64,000 bases of DNA from Chlorocebus sabaeus (GCF_047675955.1 NC_132914.1:40325521-40389520); one strand, 5' to 3'; shown: positions 46,100 to 58,435, counted from the stretch's first letter. The notes: generated by a model not told the origin, from the sequence alone. Program-made: numbers and translations.

Positions 46100-47080
46100 T
46101 TTTCTTTTCTTTTTCTCATTTCTCTTTTTTCTTTTCTTTTCTTTTTTTGAGATGGAGTCTCACTCTGTCACCTAGGCCGGGGTGCAGTGGTGTGATCTCG
46201 GTTCACTGCAGCCTCTGCCTCCCAGGTTCAAGCGATTCTCCTGCCTCAACCTCCAAAACAGCTGGAACTACAGGCATTTGCCACCATGCCCAGCTAATTG
46301 TTGTATTTTTAGTAGAGATGGAGTTTCACCATGTTGACCAGGCTGGTCTCAAACTCCTGACCTCAAGTGATATACCTACCTCAGCCTCCCACAGTGCTGG
46401 GATTACAGGCATAAGCAACTGTGCCCAGCCAATTTTTTATTTTTATTTTTAATTTTTGTGGTTACATAGTAGATGTGTATGTTTATGGGGTACATGAGAT
46501 GTTTTGATATAGGCATGCAATGCATAATAATCATATCATGGAGAATGGGGTGTCCATCCCCTGAAGCACTTATCTTTTGTGTTACAAATGATCCAATTGT
46601 ACTCTTTCAGTTATTTTAAAATGTAGAATTATTATTGACTGTACTTACCCTGTTGTGCTATCAAATAATAGGTCTTATTCATTCTTTCTATTTTTTTGTA
46701 CCCGTTAACTATTCCCACTTCCCCTTCACCCCTTCACTACCCTTCCTGCCTCTGGTACAATCCTTCTACTCTCTATGAGTTCAATTGTTTTTATTTTTAG
46801 AGCCCACAAATAAGTGAGAACATGGTATGTTTGTCTTTCTGTGCCTGGCTTGTTTCACTTAACATAATGATCTCCAGTTCCATCCATGTTGTTGCAAATG
46901 ACAGGATCTCATTGTTTTTTTATGACTGAATAGTACTCCATTGTGTGTATATACCACATTTTCTTTATCCATTCATCTGTTGGTGGACACAGATTGCTTC
47001 CAAATCTTAGCTATTGTGAACCGTGCTGCAACAAACATGGGAGTGTATATATCTCTTCAGTATACTGATTCCTTTTGGGT
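46100..47080 (-). mobile_element. 5'-truncated L1 (L1MA/L1PB-like) 3'UTR, antisense, carrying an Alu in its poly-A
   Basis: 46435-47080 is reversed L1 3'UTR and ORF2 end ('atgtttatggggtacatgag', 'gcataatgatctccagttcc', 'ttgtgaaccgtgctgcaac'). The 10-bp TSD TATTCTGAAC at 46090-46099 and 47081-47090 encloses both the L1 and the Alu on its left. Confidence 0.92.
46149..46430 (-). mobile_element. Alu SINE (AluS-like), antisense
   Basis: Full reverse Alu, 'gagatggagtctcactctg' to 'aagcaactgtgcccagcc'. Its T-rich tail (46100-46148) merges with the L1 tail. Confidence 0.96.
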
Positions 47081-47090
47081 TATTCTGAAC

Positions 47091-49620
47091 ATTTCAATGT
47101 GAGTATAACCATTTCATAAAAAGTGGTTCTCGTAGGAAGACTGAGTAGCACCTGAACTTGACTCCAGTTTCTACTGAGGATTTAGTCACAAAATCCTGAG
47201 TGGGGATCTGAGTGAAACCTAAGGAATAGAGGAAATGAGAGTAGTGTACTGGCATGTGATACTGAGGGAAATTCAATAAGGAGCTAGAAGGTGGGAAAAT
47301 AAACTGGAAGAAATCTTGAGGAATTTTTGTCTCTATGCCCTTTTTGCTTTAATTAGAACAAGATTTATTGAACAATCATTCATCATGAATGTGTTCTGAT
47401 TAGGTTAAAGTATTTACAGATTACTAAGAAGCAGGTGATATAAATGGAGACAAATTCCTAGTGCCAAAAATCTTATAATTTAGCTACAATGACAAGCTAT
47501 ATATCCACAAAATAGTGAGATAATAATATAAGGCAGGATGTAATTAGTTGTTGAGTGGCTCAGGTTATAAATACCCTGGAGTGAAGAGAAGCAAGTTATC
47601 TTTGTGAATGGAGTTAGAGAAGGTTTTCTATTTTTAAGGACTCCTAAAAAAGGAGTGTTTTAATTTATCTTAGTAACCAGTGTTACAGGAGAATAACTGT
47701 CTCAAAGTCCCTTATATTTAACAAAGTTACTTCTTGTTGTGGTTCATACAAATTGTCTTCCTTGGATATCAGTGGAAATGGAAAAAGGACATCTCTCAAT
47801 ATATTAGTAACACTACTGCTGGGAGAATATCTTCATGGGGACATCATTACAATTCTTTTCTGTTACCAGAAGGTTTTACATAACATTTAGGTAAACAGCA
47901 TATATGTCTGCAATTCAGTGATAGCATTTGAAATATAAGATGACTTCAGGAAGCAGTTGGGAAAACTAAGAGAGTTATGATAAAAAATAAACAAAAAGTA
48001 GGATAAAATCTAACAAAAGCAATTCAATGCAAGCTTCAGAAGGAAAAGAGTTAATAGGGAATATGTATTTGAGTAATAGAAGAAGACAGGAAAAAAAAAA
48101 AAGACACAGGAAGCAGGTTCATAAGATAGGGAATGGCTGCGATTAATAGATGGAAACCAGACAGAAAGATGGGTCAGGAGAGAGAATTAGTCATCCGGGG
48201 ATAAATACAGCAGCAGATAAGAAGGAATGGAAATACTGGATAGGGGGTTTAGTTCCTATCGTGGAAAGACAGAGGGGAGAAATGACTAGTCACTTGAAAC
48301 AGTATAAAAATGATATACTTCTCCTTTTTCTGAAAGGGTTATTTATGTAATTTGTAAATGCTAAAGTGGACCTTTAAAAAACACTGGCATCACTCTCCAT
48401 GTTATTTTTAAACATCTTTTCATTTATTAAGCACAATTAAGCTATCAACCCCTCTGTTTTAACTGTGCAGAACGCAGTCCTCACAGCCAGAAGCACAGTG
48501 TATTAGAAACATCATGAACAATTCTGAACTTGCACAAAATATAATTGGCCGATTTTGAGACATTGTTTTGCACGGTATGGTGTGTCTCATACATTTTTCA
48601 TATAGTGGCAATGCATTTTATGAGACACACAATAAGCATATGGAAATACATGCATTCTCCGGAGGCTGAGAAGAGCAGCTGGAGGGGGATGGGAGACCAA
48701 GAACTGAGCTGAGCTGCATGACAAGATTTGTGAGCTCTGAAACTTGACAAGCTTGGAAAAACTATTCTAGGCAGACTTTCCAAGACACGTACAATTCTAA
48801 TTATATCTGGCACACTCCATTTTTTCCTTGCTATAATTTCTTTACTGGTTTTAATTAAGTGCTTTTAATGTCTAATAAGAAGGCAGTGGAACAAGGAGGG
48901 TGAGAATTTGCTTACCAGACAAGTTGTGCCTTGCCCTCACTAATTTTATGCCCTACCCAACCTGTGCCTTGGCTAATCTTTTATATGATTACCTACATTT
49001 CTACTAATTGAAGCCTTTTCATTCTCTTATTTTGCTAATTCCACAAATTAAGGCTCTACTTAAATGTTGTCAAGTTCAATCAATACCCTCTTTTGAGTAG
49101 TGTTATGGGTAAATGGATAATCTTTTGTTGATTGACATGTGGAAGTATTAAAAATTACTGATGCAGCTTGAAAGTATCATTGTAGGGAATACTGAACCAC
49201 CACTGAAATGTAGGGGGGAAAGCCTGCAGTGGGGGGTGAGCTCATGTTTGTGTAGACAGACTTGTAGAAGGAGCACACTGCTCCATTCACTTGAGCAGAA
49301 GCTGAGTCAGCACTTGCTGACCACAGTGTTTGGTACAAAGCACATTTGTAGTAATTTCAAAATAACATTTGAAAATTTAAAGCTGAACATACAGAATTTA
49401 TAGCATTTAATTTGCACAACTCAGTTCTATTAGAAAAGGAAGAGAGTTCTTTTTATTTATTATGTATTTTTAATACATATTATTCAATATATATTTGGTG
49501 CCTTCTGTGTTGAAGGAACAGGAACTGAATGTAGAATGGATGGAATAAAAGCACCTCAAAAAGTTGACTCTCCGATAGGAAAGAGAGAATAGGTATAGAA
49601 ATAAGAATGATCCAAAACAT
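47091..49620. other. 2.5 kb of unique sequence, no gene seen
   Basis: AT-rich. No exon-like frame, RNA gene or confident repeat was recognised on either strand. Confidence 0.45.
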
Positions 49621-49629
49621 CAACTCTTT

Positions 49630-49890
49630 CTTTCTTCATTAAAATTGATTAACTGACTACTGTGTGTTGGGAATTACACTAGAAGATGAGGCCATGAAGA
49701 TGAAAAGTGCGTAGTACTTGTTTTCAAAGGATTTAGTAACTAGGGCAGGGGAACAGACATGTAAATAATGGTAGTCACAATGGAATGACTTCTATTACAT
49801 AGTTATATGTAAGAAATTCTCAGAACCCTGAGAAAGAAATACTGAACTCTACAAGGTGTCAGGCTTGGCTTACCTGGAGGAAGACAACTA
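49630..49890 (+). repeat. Ancient mammalian interspersed repeat (L2-era)
   Basis: 'ctactgtgtgttgggaattacactag', 'gacatgtaaataatggtagtcac' and 'gcttacctggaggaag' follow an old dispersed pattern (accumulated-item phrase, then GACATGTAAATAA). Name not asserted. Confidence 0.45.
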
Positions 49891-50344
49891 GTCTTGGGGG
49901 TTTGAGTCTCTACTGCCAGTTACTTCTCACTCTGCAGTGTTAGATTATGTGAGCAAATAAAAAATGCCTCGTCTGTTTTTATCTAAACAAGTTTAGGTTG
50001 AATTTCTGTTACTTACAGTCAAAAGAATCTTGTAAGATTCAGAGGCAGATAGAGCCTTGTATGCATTGTAGCAAAAGTATTTGGAGAGATAATTAGGAGC
50101 CATAGGAGGATACTTGTTTTGTTTTTTAACCAGAAAGATTACTTCATTTGTATTTAAATATCTTCTTGAATATTTTCAGTTATCTCCCTTAAATTTAGTT
50201 CTACTATCTTATTTTGTGTTTTCTATTTACTACATTTTAAAAATTTCTCTGAGTTTTACTGGATTGATTATATTTTCATCATTCTCTATTTTCCCTTTAG
50301 TTATTTGGAAGTTAAATATTCTATTCTATTTGTGATTACTATTG

Positions 50345-50375
<31 letters not shown>

Positions 50376-50653
50376 TGTCTTGTTCTGTCACCCAGGCTGG
50401 AGTGCAGTTGTGGCACGATCTCTGCTCACTGCAACATCCACCTCCCGGGTTCAAGCGATTCTCCTGCCTCAACCTCCCGAATAGCTGAGATTACAGGTGC
50501 CTGCCACAATGCCCTGCTGCTTTTTGTATTTTTAGTAGAGATGGGGTTTCACCATGTTGGCCAGGCAGGTCTTGAACTCTTGGCCTCAAGTGATCCACCC
50601 GCCTCAGCCTCCCAAAGTGCTGGGATTATAGGCGTGAGCCACCACGCCCAGCC
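50345..50653 (-). mobile_element. Alu SINE (AluS-like), antisense, T26 tail
   Basis: T26 (50345-50370), then a full reverse Alu to 'accacgcccagcc'. 7-bp TSD ACTATTG at 50338-50344 and 50655-50661. Confidence 0.97.
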
Positions 50654-50949
50654 AACTATTGCATTTTAAAATATTTGATATTACATCAAGTATTAAGTAA
50701 AAAGTTGATCAATATCGCTATCCTTCTAATCAATACATATATTTTAATGCCATAATTTCAATCACCACTCCGTTGCATATCTAAAATCGTTGTTTGGCAT
50801 TGTGTTTAGTGTCCTTCCCATGAGTCATTATTACTATTACTGTACTTATAGCCTATCCTTGTGTAGATTTACTACAGGTGTATACATATTATTGTTTGAC
50901 AATTTGTCTTTAACCTGCTATTTTCTTATGGACTTATTTTCTTCCTTTC

Positions 50950-52940
50950 AAAGGGTATGTATTCTTAAGCACTTATTTTAGCTATCTGGTGTAATAAAAT
51001 TTCTAAGTATTTGTCTGGAAAAGTCTTTATTTGACCTCAGATTTAAAGAATCGTTTGGTTTGAGCAGGATTTGGGGATGATCGGATGTTATCTTTTTGCC
51101 CCACTTAGACCCATTCTTTACCCTTCCACATCCTTCTCCTGGCTTCTGGTTGGGTAAAGCAATAGGAGAGTCTGGTAGAAATTGGTTGGAGGGAGAGTGA
51201 AAATGGGGTATTTATTTCCTCTACTTTTCTCTGAGGGGTTACTTTAGGTTGGTTGCATCCCTTAACTAAAGGCTAAAGCTACCAAATAGGTGGCCTTCCC
51301 CATCAACTTTCGGCAGGTCCCAGTAAGTGACCCCCTTTTGTTTCTTTAGGCTTAGGAGTTGTACCATTTCCAGCTGTTATTAACCCTGGGGTACCATATC
51401 ATTCTTGTTGCTTTTTCTAAAACCTGCCCTTACCTTTGCAGCTAGTCCCTGTATTGAACTTGCCTCAATTATTGAGCTTGAGTGAGCCAACTTCTTCCTG
51501 CTGGTTATCATTGTTATTTTTCCTTTAGCATTTTACAAACCTTTGTTCATTATTTTGTGGCTTCTATTATTATTGGAGAGAAGCATGCTGGCAGTCTAAC
51601 TATTATTCCTTTTTAGGTTATCTGTCTTTTCTCTCCGATTGCTATTATGATTTTTTTTTTTATTATGTCACTGGTGTTTTGGAGTCTCACCAATAAAAAG
51701 CAGAATGGTTGTTATTTATGCTACTAGATATGCTTCCTAAATTCGAGATTTCATGTATTTTGTTTGGTGACAGACTCTCTGAGTCTCAGTCTTAAATTTG
51801 AGGATTCATGTCTTTTGTCAATCTTACAAGTTTCTTAGTTATTATCTTTTCAAAGATGACTTCTCTGTCATTCTGCTTATTCTCTCCTCTTGTAATTCCT
51901 ATTATATATGCTGAATCTTCTCATTCTGTTCTCCAGATGGATCTTATTTTAACCTTTCTGTGCTGTTTTCTGTCTCTTCATTTCTTTGTGCTCCTTTATG
52001 CATAATTTCCTTGGAGCCATTTTCTAATTCACTAATGATTTCTTCAGCTACATATAACATACTGTTTCCTCAGTTCATTGAGCTTTTAACTTCAATGACT
52101 AAATTTTTCATCTTGATGTTATAAATGTTCTTTTCCAAATTGTCCATCATTTTATATTTCCATTTTCTTTATATTTTTTCTTCTTTCACCTCCTTAATAG
52201 TTTTAAGGTAGCAGTTTTATTTTGTAGTTACTCCAAGATTGTTATTTTATGCTATATTCTTGGTAGTGTGAATCTCTCTGTTATGTCTACAACTTTTCTT
52301 AGTAAATCCTGTCCTCCTGTGCTGTAAGCTCATCTTCATAACATAGTATTTATTTTTGAGAGGTCTCATGCTTGCTGAGTGGTGAAATGGTGACTATAGG
52401 GTTATTTTATCTTTGCTTCTATTAGATGCTCCAAGGGTTTCATTGATATAGAAGTAATATTTAATCAAAATACCATCAACTTGCAGGTTTCTTCAGGCTT
52501 CAGATTCTGTAATACTGTGTTCCACTCCAGTGTGTGTTAAAGGCCTGAGATTTCAGTTTCTCCTGGGAGACTTATATCTCCACAGAGAACCTTGAGCAGA
52601 TTTCATCTACCTTGACAATTCCCAAGACCTGGTGACAGGCTCTTCTGAGTACCAGTTAAAAATCTCAGTTCCAGATCCTCACCTTGCATGACCTCAAGGC
52701 TATGTTTTCTGTCCTTCTACTCCTTATGGCCAAATGGTCCCAATGTACCACCAGGCCATGTTGTTATTTTAGCTGAATGTTCTGGCTTTGGATCCTGCTT
52801 TGTTTCTGGTTTCCTTTTTTTCTTTTGAGCTCAGCTATGTATTAAAATATTTTGTTGAATTTGATTTATTATTTGTACATGCTTGTAAAGAGAAGGATGT
52901 TCTCTCTTCTATCCTCTATGCTGCCTAATCATGGCATCTT
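50950..52940 (-). mobile_element. Ancient L1/HAL1-like ORF1 region, antisense
   Basis: 'agtatttgtctggaaaagtctttatttg', 'catgctggcagtctaac', 'tatcttttcaaagatgacttctctg' and 'ccacctgattcattt'-like text follow reversed old L1 ORF1, then 5'UTR to about 52940. Strongly diverged. Confidence 0.65.
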
Positions 52941-53552
52941 TTAAAAAGCAGGACACTTTTTGAACACGGGTTTAAGATGGTCTATTTTGTCTTCCAACGA
53001 GATCTGTGTTTAAAAGGATACATGAGAGTTGGAAAAAAGATAGGGATGTGTGTGCAGATTTGAGTAATATTCATGTTGTATAAATAGGCTTCTTCAAGGG
53101 ACACAAGACTAAGCACTTGGTGAGATTTTGTGGTGGTGATGGCAGTTTGGTTTGAGTCTTTTAGTGGACCATGGTGCTGTTCATTGGAATCAGGAATAGG
53201 GAAAAGTCACATGTTCTGGTGCTTGCAGGATATATAGGTAGAGAAGTCCAGAAAGCAGCTGAAAATGTACATCAAGCGTTCAGCTCTGGAGACAAATGGG
53301 AAGTTCAATTTTATAGCTGGAAGTTGGAAACATGGCAGTAGACTAAATTATACAGAGAGGGTGTGTAGGAGTAGAGCTGGTATAATGAGTAGTATTAATG
53401 TAACAATTAAGGGTAGTACAATGAGTACTATTAATATAATGAGTACAGAATAGAATGACATTCATGAGGTGAATCAAGAAAGACACTCAACACTGATACT
53501 CCTTGCAAATGAAAGCACAGTGAATCTAGGAATTATGAACAACAAAGATCTT
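52941..53552. other. Unassigned, possible old repeat
   Basis: G/A-rich text (53040-53450) hints at the same old mammalian repeat seen at 23.1-24.2 kb, but I could not align it securely. Short AGTA-rich stretch at 53390-53450. Confidence 0.35.
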
Positions 53553-53568
53553 AAAGATGTTAAAATGG

Positions 53569-53881
53569 GGCCGGGCGCGGTAGCTCAAGCCTGTAATCCC
53601 AGCACTTTGGGAGGCCGAGACGGGCGGATCACGAGGTTAGGAGATCGAGACCATCCTGGCTAACACAGTGAAACCCCGTCTCTACTAAAAAATACAAAAA
53701 ATAGCCGGGCGAAGTGGCGGGCGCCTGTAGTCCCTGCAACTCGGGAGGCTGAGGCAGGAGAATGGCGCAAACCCGGGAGGTGGAGATTGCAGTGAGCTGA
53801 GATCCGGCCACTGCACTCCACTCCAGCCTGGGTGACAGCGTGAGACTCTGTCTCAAAAAAAAAAAAAAAAAAAAAAAAAAA
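53569..53881 (+). mobile_element. Young Alu, Old World monkey AluYR type, perfect 16-bp TSD
   Basis: Full-length sense Alu with low divergence and many CpGs kept (GGCCGGGCGCGG start). It shows GCTCAAGCCTGTAATC, GAGACGGGCGGATCACGAGG and GAGATCCGGCCACTGC, a set I associate with cercopithecid AluYR rather than ape AluY (which has GATCGCGCCACTGC). A 5-bp duplication ACTCC follows (CACTCCACTCC at 53814-53824). The TSD AAAGATGTTAAAATGG at 53553-53568 and 53880-53895 is exact. The pure A tail is about 27 nt. Confidence 0.95.
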
Positions 53882-53895
53882 AGATGTTAAAATGG

Positions 53896-54488
53896 AGGAT
53901 TATCAATGCTGCCGTAGATCAATAAGGAAAGGAAGTCAGAACATGATAATTATCATGAAACTAGATGAGTTGCTTATATTCAGGTGAATAACAGTGGGCC
54001 TCTTGGATGAGACAGAGACATGAGGTGGCCTTTAAGGATTCATCCCTAACCACCAAGGCCTACAGAGGAAGTGGTAGATCATATCTCGGATGATATAGGC
54101 TGGTGTTCCTATTCATCCGATGCCAGGTGATTGGCAATGGTTCTTGTTATTAGGATGTGTTTTTTACTTCACCATCTACATCATTTAGCTAGCCAGACCA
54201 AAACAGAAATTATTGTAAGTTAGTGCCCAACTCAGGAAGGAGTATTTCTCCAAATACAACCAATTTGGGAGCCTCTAGGCCTTATGGTTGCTTTCAAACT
54301 ATCAAGTAGCAAAATTGTGGTGTTCAGTCAGACGGATGATAGAGCTCTTTCACAGAAAATGCCCTAGAGTCAATTTCCTCTGAACAGTCAAGGAAACATT
54401 TTCAGGTCTTACTACTTTTGCGTAACAGTTTAGCTTTAAAGCAAACTGAAAGCGGCTTTCTTCTCAGTCTAAATTAGAGCTCTCTTCT
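53896..54488. other. Unique sequence
   Basis: No recognised gene or repeat. Confidence 0.45.
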
Positions 54489-54489
54489 C

Positions 54490-54790
54490 TACCCATCCCC
54501 TACCCTGTGAACTCTAGGTGCCTGGGGCCCTGCAGGCATTCAGCAATGTCTCCTCAACTCAAGGAGACTCTTGGACTCAGCCAGGTTTCCTTCCCTGCCC
54601 CTGCCCTGAAGCCTGGAAATGCTCTCCAAGCAGTAAGCTGGGGCAGACATAGGGCCCACCTCTCAAAGATCACTGTCATTTGTTACCTGAAGTCCTATGT
54701 TTTAAGAACCTATTTTTTTATATTCTTGGCCTGTTATTTTCAATGTTTCTGATGGGAGGGTATATCAGACCCCTGTTAGTTCTTCTTGGG
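54490..54790 (-). mobile_element. Ancient L1 5'UTR fragment, antisense
   Basis: 'ggaaatgctctccaagcagtaagctggggc' and 'gttacctgaagtcctatg' parallel 41875-41960 in this window and continue to 'tatatcagacccctgttag', the outermost 5' end of old L1s. Confidence 0.6.
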
Positions 54791-54965
54791 TAGAATTATA
54801 AGTTGATTTTATTTATTTTTAGCAAATTATTTTCCTTGTCTAAATAAAAATTTAAGAAATCCATTAGGATGGATATAAAAGTATTTATTTTATAGCCATG
54901 ATCAGCAGAATCTCCTGGAAAATAGAGTCTTTCTGATTGTGTTTTCTTTTACAAAACAGCATTCA

Positions 54966-55281
54966 GGCCGGGTGCCGTGGCTCATGACTGTAATGCCAGC
55001 AATTTGAGAGGCTGAGGCGGGCGGATCACTTGAGGTCAGGAGTTCGAGACCAGCCGGGCCAACATGGCGAAACCCTGTCTCTGCTAAAAATGCAAAATTA
55101 GCCGGGCATGTGGTGGTGTGTGCCTGTAATCCCAGCTACTTGAGAAGCTGAGGCACAAGAATTGCTTGAATCCAGGAGGCGGAGGTTGCAGTGAGCTGAG
55201 ACCATAATGCCATTGCACTCCAGCCTCAGTGACAGAGTGAGACTATGTCTCCAAATAAAATCAAAAAACACAAAAAACCCC
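54966..55281 (+). mobile_element. Alu SINE (AluS-like), sense
   Basis: 'ggccgggtgccgtggctcatg' to 'gtgacagagtgagactatgtc', complex A/C tail to 55281. Perfect 14-bp TSD CAAAACAGCATTCA at 54952-54965 and 55282-55295. Confidence 0.97.
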
Positions 55282-55539
55282 CAAAACAGCATTCAAACAG
55301 CTAAGACTTCAGTTTAATGAATTGACTCAAGCAGGATAAATCTGACTTGCATTTAACTGGCTAAAATAGCTGAAATTAATTAAAAGTTTAAAAATTTTGA
55401 AAGGGCATTTTCTTAGACCACTGGTAATTGTCATCATAGTTGTTTTTCAGTTGTAGAACCAAAAGTTTATATAAAATAGGCCATTAGAACAGAGAAAAAA
55501 AATTAAGAATACAGAAATACTATGAGGACCAGGACATTA

Positions 55540-55626
55540 TTTTGTTCCTTACTGTATTCTCAGGCCTGATCATAATTGTCTAGTAGATTGTAGTGCTCAA
55601 TAAATATTTGTAAAATACAGAATGGG
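55540..55626 (+). mobile_element. L2 LINE 3'-end fragment
   Basis: 'tattctcaggcctgatcata' and 'tgtagtgctcaataaatatttg' mark an L2 tail. Confidence 0.75.
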
Positions 55627-55935
55627 CAGCCGGGTGTGGTGGCTCACGCCTGTAATCCCAGCACTTTGGGAGGCCAAGGCGGGTGGATCATGATGCCAGG
55701 AGTTTAAGACCAGCCTGGCCAATATGGTGAAACCTTGTCTCTACTAAAAATACAAAAATTAGCCAGGCGTGGTGGCAAGCACCTGTAGTCCCAGCTACTC
55801 AGGAGGTCAAGGCAAGAGAATCACTTGAGCCTGGGAAGTGGAGGTTGCAGTGAACAAAGGTCGTGCTACCGCACTCCAGCCTGGGCAATGGAGTAAGACT
55901 CCATCTCAAAAAAAAAAAAAAAAAAAAAAAAAAAA
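55627..55935 (+). mobile_element. Alu SINE (AluS-like), sense
   Basis: Full sense Alu 'gccgggtgtggtggctcacgcc' to 'gggcaatggagtaagactcc', A27 tail to 55935. Sits between two L2 fragments. Confidence 0.97.
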
Positions 55936-55944
55936 GGTGTGAGA

Positions 55945-56075
55945 ATTAATGCTGACTCCTTGAAGGCAGGGGCTGTGCTTATTTTGCTGAATTTGTAACA
56001 CCTAGTTTTGGGTATAGCATCTTGTACTCAAGGAACGCTTTATTAGTTCGATTAATAAATGAATAAAACTCCATA
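55945..56075 (+). mobile_element. L2 LINE 3'-end fragment
   Basis: 'actccttgaaggcaggggctgtgc' and 'attaataaatgaataaa' follow the L2 3' end. Confidence 0.8.
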
Positions 56076-58050
56076 GGCTACAGATAATACCTCATAGCTT
56101 AAAAAATGTATTTTCAGTTCTGGAAATTTTTAGTCTCCGTATCACTAAGAAGTTATACTAAAAAATGGGAAGTAATCCAAATAAATGATGACATGGCCAT
56201 CATGGAGTTTAAACTTAATCTTTTCCAATCTGGTAATGAAAAAATTTATGTTGAAAATATGAATTGTACTGCAAAAACTAGACACATGAAAAAGTTTATC
56301 TGTTGGAAATACTTTTTTCCATTTCTGGTTGAAGCTTATTCCATGGAGAAGGAATGGTAAGATATGCCAAAAAGCAGACACAGGCATTTAAAGAGAAAGG
56401 AAAATTAGTGACAATGTACCACAAATCACCACTGGAACAATGAAGACTCGCAAGATCAGAAGGATGTTCCAGACACAAGATGCTGCAGGGCCAAGAGCAT
56501 CTTTATACCTCAGGGGAAGAAAAGGGAGCGAGTTCCTGTGTCTTCCTCCTCCCTCCGCCACATCCTAAGCTCTTTGCTCATTATAAATAGGAGTGCTCAG
56601 TTTTCTTCATGCTTTTCAAAACCAGTTGTGGTGTAAGCGAGGGCCTCTTAATGCTCCCAGGCCAGTATGGAAGCCTAACTGAAATTGGCAAGCGAGGATG
56701 TGTAGAGGGAGCAGGCCAAGTAAACAGCACCCTACAAACAGCCTTTTCACTAGTTTTGTTCCCACTGAGGACATGCGAGAGGCTCTATGTGTACCCCATC
56801 AAGAAGGATAGAAAACTCAAACTGCCACAAGACTGCCCCACGTTAATTTTGCTAATGCTAATTTTGTCATTGGACATTTAAATCTTATGATTCACTGATG
56901 TTGGACCCCAGCTGTTGGTGGAGATACCTATGGACAGTGAAGTTGAAAAACAACTGCCCCCAGCCTCCCTTCCGTTGTGCCTGGAATGCACTGCAGGACT
57001 GCAGTGCATCAACGGCTCTCCTTCCTTCAGTCCTTTGGACTCCTAAGCGCACAGTAAGGCCTAGTTCTTCAACGACTGGTTTGTGGGGACTTTGCCATTC
57101 CTCTACTCAGCAAAAGACAATCTCTTCTGTGTTGCAACTCTATATCTGGCGAGAGGATAGGAGGGTTGGCGCGACCAGAGCTGGCTACTAAAAGCAGGCA
57201 CAGTAAAACCCCACAATGATTTGCCTCTTTTTCAGCTTGGCACATCATGTTAGAAGCTGGAATAGAGAAACATTTGTAATGACTTGCAGTTGGGAGGAGG
57301 TTGATGGCGCTTCTGTGGAAGTCCTGTGTGCCTCCCCCCACCCCTTTCATGGCACCGTCATGAGCCTCACTTTTGCTTTTCATATTTTAAATTCAGTCTC
57401 TACAGAACTTGCCACAGAAATAGATCTGCACTGACACTCCCACTCTCAAGCTGCTGGCGCTGCAGTCACAGGTTTTGACATTGCTTAAGCCAACCCAGAA
57501 ACTAGGAAGTTGAAGCAGAATTAAAGAGGTAGCTACATGAATAAATCCACTTCCTGGTTGGAAAACCTGGATCATATGCTATTTCCATCTCTGACACTGT
57601 TATAAATCTTTAACATCAACACTATGCTCGTCGCATAGCGATTGCCTGCATGCTGAAGGTCTTGCTAAAAAAAGGGAGCTGTTATACGAGACAGGCATAT
57701 TTTTGCCTAAGTGAAGGTGCACAGTAGGGATTGTCCTCACTTGGCCCATCTCTACTGTGGATGCCTGGGCCCTGAAAGAGATTGATGGAAACAGTGGGTC
57801 AGGGCCAGCTTTCAGGGTGGGAGGCGGGCAACCAGGTGGCCTAGTGGGAGGTAAGAGGAGGTGCTGGCAGGTTAGTGGGGCTGAGCAGCCAAGATGGAGG
57901 TCTGGCAAGGTAGCCCAAGGTGTCAGCCTGGCATCGGGAGCCTCACTCTGGGTCTGAAAACCACAACAGCCCTTAAGCACTTGGAAGAATGCTAGATTGA
58001 GGTAGGGAGAAGGAGAGACCCAGATTTTTGTCCCTAGAGACAAATAATAT
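56076..58050. other. Non-repeat block, comparatively CpG-rich; no gene called
   Basis: No transposon family was recognised. About 20 CpGs fall between 56500 and 57660 by eye, well above the surroundings, though not a CpG island. There is a TATAAATA box-like string at 56583-56590 and an 11-bp-arm palindrome at 56986-57009. Small frames (56609-56881, 56898-57191, minus 57600-58043) lack recognisable families. It could be a conserved regulatory element, an unrecognised old LTR or an untranslated exon. Confidence 0.4.
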
Positions 58051-58055
58051 TAGTT

Positions 58056-58435
58056 GTTATTTCTTGAGCAACTGTCAGGAGCTAGGCATTAGGTTAGAAA
58101 TGTTCTCTATACCCATAACTGTTTATATCACAATGCATTTCATCTGCTAATTCACTCTTTCATATCTCTCACTGGATTGTGAGTTCCTTGAGGGAAGGGC
58201 CTATGTCTTGATGACCATCAGCAGGGAACATAAGAGGGAACTTGTTCCATCATTGATTGAATAAATGAATGAATGGCCCTACATCTTTTGACAGCCCTGC
58301 AAGGAATTCTTATTTCCATATTCCTGTTGATGAAACCAAGTCCCTGAGAGATTAAGAGGCTTGTCCAAGGACATACACGACCACTAATGGCAACACTATG
58401 ATTTGAACTCTTTCCATGAAGCCGCACTGCTCAGG
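58056..58435 (+). mobile_element. MIR SINE split by an L2 3'-end fragment
   Basis: MIR start 'ttgagcaactgtcaggagctaggcattagg' (58060-58130). L2 tail 58140-58275 ('ttgtgagttccttgagggaagggcc', 'attgaataaatgaatgaat'). MIR resumes 58280-58435 ('ttgacagccctgcaaggaattc', 'gagattaagaggcttgtccaagg'). Confidence 0.8.

Noticed and set aside
46003..46452. 149-aa plus-strand frame
   Set aside because: Mostly antisense Alu translation, which commonly yields open frames of this kind.
56581..56590. TATAAATA as a gene promoter
   Set aside because: Such strings are frequent in AT-rich DNA. No initiator, downstream gene or transcript evidence is visible, so it is mentioned only as a clue.
57600..58043. 147-aa minus-strand frame in non-repeat DNA
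   Set aside because: Pro/Leu/Ser-rich with no known domain, splice context or conservation information. Kept only as part of the CpG-richer block.
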